Translations under genes and position numbers: made by a program | Assembly (NCBI GenBank): GCA_012511005.1 | Contig: JAAZGX010000002.1 | Span: forward strand, 1-7,138 | Length of the DNA: 7,138 bases | Source: Clostridiales bacterium | Lineage (GTDB): Bacteria > Bacillota > Clostridia > Oscillospirales > Acutalibacteraceae | Reading direction: 5' to 3' | Part shown: piece after piece, positions 1 to 5,939 of the stretch | Layout of the letters: each line of letters opens with the position of its first letter | How positions within the stretch are numbered: position 1 is the first letter of the stretch | The notes under the pieces: generated by a model | The model's input: the letters and a program-made list of their open reading frames with translations, nothing else | The model's database searches: none | What the model was told of the DNA's origin: nothing

Positions 1-1689
1 ATGGCATTAGCCCCGCCTTACATAACGAAGCTTTTGGTTGACGATATTATAAAAAATCTTGATTATAAAAAGCTTTACTATGCAGTAGGCGCGTTGTTCT
101 TTATATATGTTGTGCAATACACAATAGGCACAATACGAGGGCATATGATGCGTGTAAGCGGAGACAGAACGGTTACAAGGCTTAGAAATGATATATACGC
201 AAAGGCGCAGTACCTGCCGCTTAGTTTTTACGATAAAACAAGCACAGGCTCAGTTTTTGCAAGAGTCAGCGGTGACACTAATACACTGCAAGCCTTTATG
301 CTCCGCATTTCGCAGGAGGCTTTAGTCCAACTTTTCCTTATGCTTGGTATTATTGCTATTATGTTTACGCTTGATTGGAAGCTTACACTGCTTTCTCTTA
401 TTCCTGTACCTCTTGTAGTTGTTGGCTCAAGGTATTTTGGTGAGAGGATTTCTCCGATTTACCGCCGCATATGGAGGCGTTGGTCGTCTGTCAGCTCTGT
501 TCTTTCGGACACTTTGCCGGGAATTAGGGTAATAAAATCCTTTACGAGTGAGGACCGCGCAATAGCAAAGTTTACAGAGTACAACGAGGAATGGCTAAAA
601 GAGGACACGAAAGCATCGGTAATAGCAAATGTTTTTCCTCACGCTGTCGGCTTTTTCGTGACATGCGGCTCGCTTTTTATTTGGGGTATGGGAGGAAAAT
701 GGGTTATAGACGGCATAGCAAAAGGTGACGGCAGTGCAATTTCACTGGGACTTTTAGTTTCATTTATTTCCTATGCCGGAATGTTTTACGGACCCGTCAA
801 CTTTTTTGCAAACCTTAATGACTCATATCAAAGCGCGCTTTCCTCAGCGGAAAGAATTCTTGATATTATTGATGCAGAGCCGGAGCAGGACTTCGGCAGA
901 GGTAACGAGATTAAAAGGCTAAAAGGTAAAATAGAATTTAAAAATGTAAACTTTTCATTCGACAAAACGAAAAAGACATTGGCAAACATAAACCTTGTTA
1001 TAGAGCCCGGTGACATTGTTGGTATCGTCGGAACGACGGGCTCAGGGAAAAGTACATTAGTAAACCTTTTAATGAGGTTTTATGATAGTTATGAGGGCGA
1101 AATTCTTGTTGACGACACGAATATTAAAGAGATTGACCTTCAATCATACAGGTCAAAAATCGGCTATGTTCAGCAAGAGCCCTTAATGTTTAGAGATACT
1201 ATATTCAAAAATATAGCTTACAGTAGTCCAAATGCCTCTGTAGAGGAGGTTATACACGCCGCCGATATATCAAACGCTCATTCCTTTATAGCAAGGCTTC
1301 CTGACGCGTATGACACGATGTTAGGAGAAAGAGGCTCAGGACTGTCAGGCGGCGAAAGACAAAGACTTTCCATTGCAAGAGCAGTTCTTAAAAATCCGTC
1401 AATATTGATTTTTGACGAGGCGACTGCCGCCGTTGACTCTGAAACAGAAGAGCTAATCCAAACTGCCGTTGAGCGAATGATAAGCGGCAGAACAACTCTT
1501 ATGATAGCGCATAGGCTTTCAACTTTACGCAAAGCCAATAAAATAGTCGTTGTAGACAAAGGTGAAATTATAGAATTCGGCTCACACGAGGAGCTTATGG
1601 AGCTAAAAGGCAAATATCATAAGCTTATTGAAATTCAAAATATGTCGGAACAGATAAGAAAGAGCAAAGAAGAAGAAAACTTTGAATAA
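1..1689 (+). CDS. ABC exporter, fused membrane and ATPase domains (5' partial)
   Basis: This is an ABC half-transporter of the type IV exporter (MsbA/multidrug-like) class, expected to dimerise in the cytoplasmic membrane and use ATP to export an unknown substrate. Residue numbers count from the first base of the window. Hydrophobic segments lie near residues 25-46, 106-147 (two helices), 210-235 and 250-273. The ATPase domain runs from about 311 to 545. It has Walker A GTTGSGKST (344-352), Q-loop Q392, signature LSGGE (448-452), Walker B ILIFDE (468-473), a D-loop AAVD and H-loop H504, so it should be catalytically competent. The sequence opens with ALAPPYITKLLVDD, which in this family is the end of TM1. 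The Met at base 1 is therefore probably internal, with several dozen N-terminal residues lost to the window edge. The gene lies 22 bases before a DUF1854 gene, a known partner of one exporter subfamily that databases name as cyanophycin metabolism-associated. The substrate cannot be read from the sequence. Confidence 0.95.
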   Translation: MALAPPYITKLLVDDIIKNLDYKKLYYAVGALFFIYVVQYTIGTIRGHMMRVSGDRTVTRLRNDIYAKAQYLPLSFYDKTSTGSVFARVSGDTNTLQAFMLRISQEALVQLFLMLGIIAIMFTLDWKLTLLSLIPVPLVVVGSRYFGERISPIYRRIWRRWSSVSSVLSDTLPGIRVIKSFTSEDRAIAKFTEYNEEWLKEDTKASVIANVFPHAVGFFVTCGSLFIWGMGGKWVIDGIAKGDGSAISLGLLVSFISYAGMFYGPVNFFANLNDSYQSALSSAERILDIIDAEPEQDFGRGNEIKRLKGKIEFKNVNFSFDKTKKTLANINLVIEPGDIVGIVGTTGSGKSTLVNLLMRFYDSYEGEILVDDTNIKEIDLQSYRSKIGYVQQEPLMFRDTIFKNIAYSSPNASVEEVIHAADISNAHSFIARLPDAYDTMLGERGSGLSGGERQRLSIARAVLKNPSILIFDEATAAVDSETEELIQTAVERMISGRTTLMIAHRLSTLRKANKIVVVDKGEIIEFGSHEELMELKGKYHKLIEIQNMSEQIRKSKEEENFE

Positions 1690-1698
1690 AAATGATTT

Positions 1699-1705
1699 GG
1701 AGGTG
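1699..1705 (+). promoter_or_regulatory. Ribosome binding site fixing a TTG start for the DUF1854 gene
   Basis: GGAGGTG is a near-perfect Shine-Dalgarno sequence ending six bases before the in-frame TTG at 1712. An in-frame TTG at 1682 lies upstream, but it overlaps the end of the ABC gene and has no comparable site. The spacing therefore favours the 1712 start. Confidence 0.8.
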
Positions 1706-1711
1706 CTTATT

Positions 1712-2200
1712 TTGGAAAGAATATATATAGAAAATGATAATGCAAGAATTACATTTAGCGAAGGAATATTGCTGAATGTTGAAATGTATGACGGGAGAAT
1801 TTTTGAGGGGCTTGAGGCGCGCAGACTTTTTCCTATAACGGGCATCGACAGATATATTTCACTGCTTGACGAGGACGGCGACGAAAAAGCCGTAATTCGT
1901 GATATAAATTCTCTAATGGATGAAAGCAGGGAAGTAATAAAAAAGGCGCTTGATGAATATTATCTTGTACCGAAAGTTTTGTCGATTTTAGAGTGTTACG
2001 AGAAGTTCGGCTTAATGAAAATGAAAGTCGAAACTGACAGAGGCACATATAGCTTTGATATTAAAAGCAGATACCATGATATTAAGATTTTATATGACGG
2101 TCGAGTGCTTCTTCGAGACTCAAGCGATAACAGATACGAAATCGAAAATTATAATAGACTTGACAAAAACAGTAAAAAATTGTTTAATTCATATATGTAA
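1712..2200 (+). CDS. DUF1854 family protein, ABC-exporter partner
   Basis: This 162-residue cytoplasmic protein has no signal peptide or membrane segment. I recognise it as DUF1854 from its ordered blocks. An RRLFPITG block comes first, followed by YISLLDEDGDEKAVI, which matches the family's pattern of aromatic/hydrophobic residues then D-x-D-G-x-E. Further on are a helical block ending in YYLVPKVLSI, the strand VETDRGTYSFDIK, and a C-terminal block including RLDKNSKKLF. DUF1854 proteins are commonly encoded directly beside an ABC exporter, and database names tie some of these pairs to cyanophycin metabolism. Their biochemical role is not known to me. The TTG start at 1712 is chosen for its strong ribosome binding site. 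An upstream TTG at 1682 would add ten residues and overlap the ABC gene by eight bases. The likely role, by inference, is as an accessory or regulatory subunit of the exporter. Confidence 0.88.
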   Translation: MERIYIENDNARITFSEGILLNVEMYDGRIFEGLEARRLFPITGIDRYISLLDEDGDEKAVIRDINSLMDESREVIKKALDEYYLVPKVLSILECYEKFGLMKMKVETDRGTYSFDIKSRYHDIKILYDGRVLLRDSSDNRYEIENYNRLDKNSKKLFNSYM

Positions 2201-2204
2201 GATT

Positions 2205-2210
2205 AGGAGG
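2205..2210 (+). promoter_or_regulatory. Ribosome binding site for the c-di-AMP receptor gene (GTG start)
   Basis: AGGAGG sits seven bases before the GTG at 2218 and supports that non-ATG start. The predicted protein then begins MKLIIAIV, the usual N-terminal strand of this family. Confidence 0.85.
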
Positions 2211-2217
2211 AATAAGC

Positions 2218-2544
2218 GTGAAGCTCATAATTGCTATTGTAAATAATGATGATAGTGCTATTGTTTCGGCATCACTTACGACTGCCGGGTACTATACGAC
2301 AAAGCTTTCAACAACAGGCGGGTTTTTGCAAACCGGAAACACGACGCTTTTAATAGGCGCGGACGATACAGAGGTTGACAATGTTATATCTGTAATCAAA
2401 GAACATTCAAGCACGAGAGTAAAGGAAGTGCCGACGAATGCCTCTTTCGGACGAGGTATCTCAGCCGCTGATGTTAAGGCAAAAGCACATGTAAGCGGAG
2501 CTACAATATTTGTTTTGAGCGTAGACGCCTTTGAAAAGCTGTGA
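2218..2544 (+). CDS. darA: Cyclic-di-AMP receptor, DarA/PstA family
   Basis: This is a 108-residue PII-like protein that, by family, forms a homotrimer and binds the second messenger cyclic-di-AMP at subunit interfaces. The hallmark nucleotide-binding segment TTKLSTTGGFLQTGNTT occupies residues 27-43. The fold's last strand GATIFVLSVDAF (94-105) and the full length (family members are about 109 residues) are also conserved. The stretch between (about 65-90), which corresponds to the flexible B-loop, is divergent and rich in Ala, Lys and Arg. The downstream effector of DarA/PstA proteins is generally unknown. In many Firmicutes the gene lies near tmk and holB, whereas here it lies between an ABC/DUF1854 pair and two U32 genes. 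The start is GTG with a strong ribosome binding site. The stop codon overlaps the GTG start of the next gene by four bases (GTGA), which suggests translational coupling. The family assignment is firm; whether this is the main darA copy or a paralogue cannot be told. Confidence 0.93.
   Translation: MKLIIAIVNNDDSAIVSASLTTAGYYTTKLSTTGGFLQTGNTTLLIGADDTEVDNVISVIKEHSSTRVKEVPTNASFGRGISAADVKAKAHVSGATIFVLSVDAFEKL
2541..2544 (+). promoter_or_regulatory. GTGA start/stop overlap coupling darA to the first U32 gene
   Basis: The GTG start of the U32 gene shares bases with the TGA stop of darA (GTGA). The bases just upstream lack a good Shine-Dalgarno sequence, so reinitiation by ribosomes finishing darA is the likely way this gene is translated. 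The overlap is seen directly; the coupling is inferred. Confidence 0.65.
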
Positions 2545-3743
2545 TAAATGTTGAATTGCTGTCGCCGTCGGGCGATATGGAGTGTGTTCATACGGCAGTA
2601 AGATACGGAGCGGACGCTATTTATATAGGCGGACCGCTTTTGCAACTTAGAGCGGATAATGTTTCCTTTTCAAAAGAAGCGGTAAAAGAAGCTGTAAATG
2701 CCGCACATGCCGCAAATAAAAAACTTTATGTTACTGTAAACAGCTATGCCAGTAACGACGAGCTTTTGTATGTACCGGATTATGCGAATTTTCTTGAACA
2801 GGCGGCGGTAGACGCCGTAATTGTAGCCGACCTTGGCGTTTTGTCGCTCATAAAGAAACACGCGCCTAATATACCGATACACATAAGCACACAGGCAAAT
2901 TGCGTAAACTTTGAAACGGCGCGTATGTATTATGAATTGGGTGCCTCAAGGGTAATACTCGGCAGAGAGGCATCAATAGAGGAAATAGCGGTAATTAGAG
3001 CGAAAACGCCGTCAGATTTGGCTCTTGAGTGCTTTGTTCATGGCGCTATGTGTATGTCTTACTCAGGCAGATGCTTAATAAGCTCTTTTCTAACAGGCAG
3101 AAGCGGTAACAGGGGAGAATGTACTCAGGCGTGCCGATGGGAATATTATTTAATGGAGCAAAAAAGACCGAACGAGTTTTTTGAGATTATAGAGGACAGC
3201 GGTCATACCGCAATACTCAGCTCGCACGACTTAAACTCATCATCATTTTTAGATGAATTATATAATGCAGGTATATCTTCTTTTAAGATAGAGGGCAGAA
3301 TGAAAAGCCCATACTATATCGCAACGGTCGTAAATGCCTATAGAATGGCGATTGACAAAACGGCATCGAAAGAGGATATAGAAAAAGAGCTTTTAAGTAT
3401 TAGCCACAGACCATACAGCAGTGGATTTTATTTTGGAGAGCTTAAAAAAAATACATTTAATGACGGGCTTTACCATTCAAACGGAATGTTTGCCGGTGTG
3501 GCGCTTTCAGATACTTCAGACGGGCGCTTAAAAGTAATGCAAAGAAACCGTTTTAAGGCAGGAGACGAGCTTGAAATTTTATCACCCGGTAAAATCGGTA
3601 TACCGTTTACGGTTTTAGAAATTACGGATGAAAACGGGGAAAGCATAAAGAGCGCCCCGCACCCAAAACAAACAGTTACAATTAACTGCCCGATAAGCGC
3701 CGCAAAGGGAGACATTATAAGGCTTGTAAAAAACAGACTATAA
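2541..3743 (+). CDS. U32-family protein, TrhP-like tRNA uridine hydroxylase candidate
   Basis: This 400-residue protein belongs to the U32 'peptidase' family. An N-terminal TIM-barrel-like region starts VELLSPSGDMECVHTAVRYGADAIYIGG. The U32 signature ECFVHGAMCMSYSGRCLIS is at residues 163-181, followed by RSGNRGECTQACRW. Cys171, Cys178, Cys194 and Cys198 correspond to the four cysteines that hold an iron-sulfur cluster in characterised relatives. The motif FKIEGRMKSPYY follows, and a C-terminal beta-rich domain begins around residue 310 (HSNGMFAGVAL). Length and layout fit Bacillus YrrO/TrhP2 and Escherichia YegQ/TrhP, which are needed for 5-hydroxyuridine at tRNA position 34, so RNA modification is more likely than proteolysis. 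The start is GTG, overlapping the darA stop, with no obvious ribosome binding site of its own; the next in-frame candidate (TTG 2556) would cut into the first strand. A collagenase-like protease role is the older alternative. Confidence 0.9.
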   Translation: MINVELLSPSGDMECVHTAVRYGADAIYIGGPLLQLRADNVSFSKEAVKEAVNAAHAANKKLYVTVNSYASNDELLYVPDYANFLEQAAVDAVIVADLGVLSLIKKHAPNIPIHISTQANCVNFETARMYYELGASRVILGREASIEEIAVIRAKTPSDLALECFVHGAMCMSYSGRCLISSFLTGRSGNRGECTQACRWEYYLMEQKRPNEFFEIIEDSGHTAILSSHDLNSSSFLDELYNAGISSFKIEGRMKSPYYIATVVNAYRMAIDKTASKEDIEKELLSISHRPYSSGFYFGELKKNTFNDGLYHSNGMFAGVALSDTSDGRLKVMQRNRFKAGDELEILSPGKIGIPFTVLEITDENGESIKSAPHPKQTVTINCPISAAKGDIIRLVKNRL

Positions 3744-3756
3744 AAGCCAAGAGGCT

Positions 3757-3763
3757 AAAGGAA
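3757..3763 (+). promoter_or_regulatory. Ribosome binding site for the long U32 gene
   Basis: AAAGGAA lies seven bases before the ATG at 3771. It is weaker than the sites of the DUF1854 and darA genes. It supports this ATG, the only ATG start among the four genes whose starts lie wholly within the window. Confidence 0.55.
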
Positions 3764-3770
3764 CGAAAAA

Positions 3771-5807
3771 ATGTCAGAAGTTGAGATTTTAGCCCCCGTT
3801 GGCGGGCAAGAGCAGCTGATAGCCGCTGTAAGATGCGGTGCAAATGCCGTTTATTTAGGAATAGAAAGCTTTAATGCAAGAAGAAATGCAGAAAACTTTG
3901 ATAAGCATTCTCTATTACAAGCCGTATCATATTGTCATATAAGAGGTGTTCGCGTGTATGTTACGCTGAACATCCTTATTTTTGATACGGAGCTTTCTTT
4001 ACTTGATGAAGCGATTACAGATATAGTAAATTCCGGAGCAGACGGAATAATAGTTCAGGATTTAGCCGTACTTAACAGAATTAAACAAATCTGCCCCATT
4101 ATGCCCGTTCACGCCTCCACTCAAATGGCGGTTCATAATATAGCAGGTGTAAAGAGGCTTCAAAAGCTTGGATTTAGCCGGGTGGTTTTAGCAAGAGAGC
4201 TAAGCCTTACGGAAATAGAGCTAATAAAAAGAAATACAGATATAGAGCTTGAGTGCTTTGTACATGGCGCGCATTGCATGAGTGTTTCGGGGCTATGTTA
4301 TATTTCATCCGTATTCGGCGGACGAAGCGGCAACAGAGGTTTATGCGCCCAACCGTGCAGGCTAAATTTTACCGCATACGGCAGGGAGTACGCTTTGTCA
4401 TTAAAGGATATGTCTTATATAGAGAAAGTCAAAGAGCTTCAAAATGCAGGCGTAACATCACTTAAAATAGAAGGCAGAATGAAAGCCGCCGAATATGTGG
4501 CGGCGGTGGTTACAGAGTATAAAAATGCCTTAGAGGGCAGGGAGATAGACTATAAAATGCTTCGGTCGGCCTTTTCAAGGGGTGGTTTTACCGACGGATA
4601 CCTTACGGAAAAGCGCGATATAAATATGTTTGGAATACGCAGCAAGGGAGATAAAACTGCTTCATTAAAGGTGCAAAAGCAGCTTCAAAACCTATATCAT
4701 AAAGAAAAAGGCACTGTCCCTGTTAATATGAAGTTAGAAATAAGAAAAAGAAAGCCCGCAGTTTTAACTGTATCGTCTAACGGCAAAACAGCGTTTGCAA
4801 CGGGTGAAATGCCCGTTGAAGATGAAAGAAGAACATTAGAATGTGAAAATGCAAAAAGATTTCTGTCTAAAACAGGCGGCACGCCGTTTATACTCTCAAA
4901 GTCTGAAATAATTATTGATGATAATCTTACTATTAGCAGCGCAGATATAAATGCTTTAAGACGGGCGGCGTTAAAAAGTCTTGAAGAGAGACTTTCGGAA
5001 ACGACTAAAAAAGCAGTAAATGTGCCTTTACCGGAAATTAAAACAAAAAAACGAAACAGTACGCCGAAAATAAGAATAAGGATTGAAAACTTTTCACAGC
5101 TTATGGACTGTATTGATGCAGAGTTTATTTATATTCCGATTGACGAGCTTATAAAAAATACAGAAAAAGCGAAAGCGTTGGCAGGTAATATAATAGCAGA
5201 GCTTCCTATATTCATTTCTCCCAAAGAGGAAAGCAGAGTTTTAGAGAAGTTAGCCGTTTGTAAAAAGCTTGGGATAAAACGCGGCGCTTCAGGTAATATT
5301 GGCGGTATAGAGCTAATTAAACGGGCGGAAATGGCAGTGTATGGGCAAAGCAGACTTAATATAACAAATACACTTAGTCTTACAGAATATGAAAATATGG
5401 GGCTTTGTGATACGGAGATTTCATTTGAATTGACTTTTGGAAAGATTAATAAACTTTGCGGCACTTTGCCGCGCGGGATTTATGGATATGGATACTTACC
5501 TGTTATGAATTTTCGCGTTTGCCCAATAAAGCCGTCACTCGGCTGTGAAAAGTGTGACAAAAGACCTATTTTGACCGATAAAAACGGCGTTTCTTTTACT
5601 TTGCTATGCCAAGATAAGCGTAATTTTACGCTTCTTAACAGCGTACCATTGTATATAGCGGACAAAAAGCTTCCTAATATTGATTTTATAACCCTCTATT
5701 TTACCTTTGAGGATAAAAAGCGTGCAGCGGAGATTTATAATATGTATAAAAATAATTTTTATTATGACGGAAACAAGACAAGGGGACTTTATTTTAGAGA
5801 AATTTAA
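3771..5807 (+). CDS. Long U32-family protein with DUF3656-like region, RlhA-like
   Basis: This 678-residue paralogue of the preceding gene opens with VEILAPVGGQEQLIAAVRCGANAVYLG. It carries the U32 signature ECFVHGAHCMSVSGLCYIS at 161-179 and the family Fe-S cysteines Cys169, Cys176, Cys192 and Cys196. Next come LKIEGRMKAAEYV and GGFTDGYL. A DUF3656-like region (about 290-410) includes FLSKTGGTPF and ADINALRRAALKSL. Its length and architecture resemble Escherichia RlhA/YdcP (653 residues), which is required for 5-hydroxycytidine at 23S rRNA C2501, so an rRNA-hydroxylation role is the best guess. The C-terminus holds a second cysteine set (Cys584, Cys592, Cys595, Cys613) in a CPIKPSLGCEKC context, suggesting another metal site. 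The protein ends KTRGLYFREI, a usual family ending, so it is probably full length. The ATG is 27 bases after the previous stop, suggesting cotranscription. Annotation pipelines will often call it a peptidase or collagenase; I see no basis here for proteolysis. Confidence 0.9.
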   Translation: MSEVEILAPVGGQEQLIAAVRCGANAVYLGIESFNARRNAENFDKHSLLQAVSYCHIRGVRVYVTLNILIFDTELSLLDEAITDIVNSGADGIIVQDLAVLNRIKQICPIMPVHASTQMAVHNIAGVKRLQKLGFSRVVLARELSLTEIELIKRNTDIELECFVHGAHCMSVSGLCYISSVFGGRSGNRGLCAQPCRLNFTAYGREYALSLKDMSYIEKVKELQNAGVTSLKIEGRMKAAEYVAAVVTEYKNALEGREIDYKMLRSAFSRGGFTDGYLTEKRDINMFGIRSKGDKTASLKVQKQLQNLYHKEKGTVPVNMKLEIRKRKPAVLTVSSNGKTAFATGEMPVEDERRTLECENAKRFLSKTGGTPFILSKSEIIIDDNLTISSADINALRRAALKSLEERLSETTKKAVNVPLPEIKTKKRNSTPKIRIRIENFSQLMDCIDAEFIYIPIDELIKNTEKAKALAGNIIAELPIFISPKEESRVLEKLAVCKKLGIKRGASGNIGGIELIKRAEMAVYGQSRLNITNTLSLTEYENMGLCDTEISFELTFGKINKLCGTLPRGIYGYGYLPVMNFRVCPIKPSLGCEKCDKRPILTDKNGVSFTLLCQDKRNFTLLNSVPLYIADKKLPNIDFITLYFTFEDKKRAAEIYNMYKNNFYYDGNKTRGLYFREI

Positions 5808-5842
5808 CAAAAACACTGGTATTATAGTTAAATATTTGTTAA
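5804..5842 (+). repeat. AT-rich inverted repeat after the long U32 gene
   Basis: TTAACAAA (5804-5811) and TTTGTTAA (5835-5842) are perfect 8-base inverted copies 23 bases apart, with the first overlapping the U32 stop codon. The arms are AT-rich and no T-run follows, so this is a poor intrinsic terminator. It could be a regulator-binding site for the downstream symporter gene or chance in AT-rich DNA. Confidence 0.3.
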
Positions 5843-5846
5843 GATG

Positions 5847-5875
5847 TTGATAATCAATTTAAATGACCGCATATT
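5847..5875 (+). promoter_or_regulatory. Candidate sigma-A promoter for the GPH symporter gene
   Basis: TTGATA (5847-5852, five of six matches to TTGACA) is followed after exactly 17 bases by CATATT (5870-5875, four of six to TATAAT). It lies in the largest intergenic gap and would leave a leader of about 55-60 bases before the TTG start at 5940. AT-rich DNA yields such matches by chance, so this is only a candidate. Confidence 0.4.
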
Positions 5876-5927
5876 CTTATCGAAACTTCCACTGAAACGA
5901 TTAACTAATTAATTAAAAATTAAGGTT

Positions 5928-5933
5928 GAGGTG
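5928..5933 (+). promoter_or_regulatory. Ribosome binding site deciding the TTG start of the symporter
   Basis: GAGGTG, a strong Shine-Dalgarno core, ends six bases before the TTG at 5940. In-frame GTG codons at 5931 and 5937 overlap it or lie too close, so TTG is the best-spaced start. Confidence 0.7.
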
Positions 5934-5939
5934 AATGTG

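Noticed and set aside
1278..1613. Antisense open frame of 111 codons inside the ABC gene
   Set aside because: It lies opposite the conserved ATPase motifs, has a low-complexity Ser/Ile/Leu-rich translation typical of a reverse-strand shadow, and resembles no family I know.
1682..1711. Earlier TTG start for the DUF1854 gene overlapping the ABC gene by eight bases
   Set aside because: No ribosome binding site comparable to GGAGGTG precedes it, and the ten extra residues lie outside the recognisable family region.
2292..2645. Antisense open frame of 117 codons spanning the end of darA and the start of the first U32 gene
   Set aside because: Both sense-strand genes here are strongly conserved families, and the antisense frame has no recognisable motif or convincing start context.
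5830..5837. AAATATTT palindrome and the nearby TTAATTAA repeats as operators or an origin
   Set aside because: Short AT palindromes are expected by chance in AT-rich DNA, and there is no iteron series or DnaA-box cluster.
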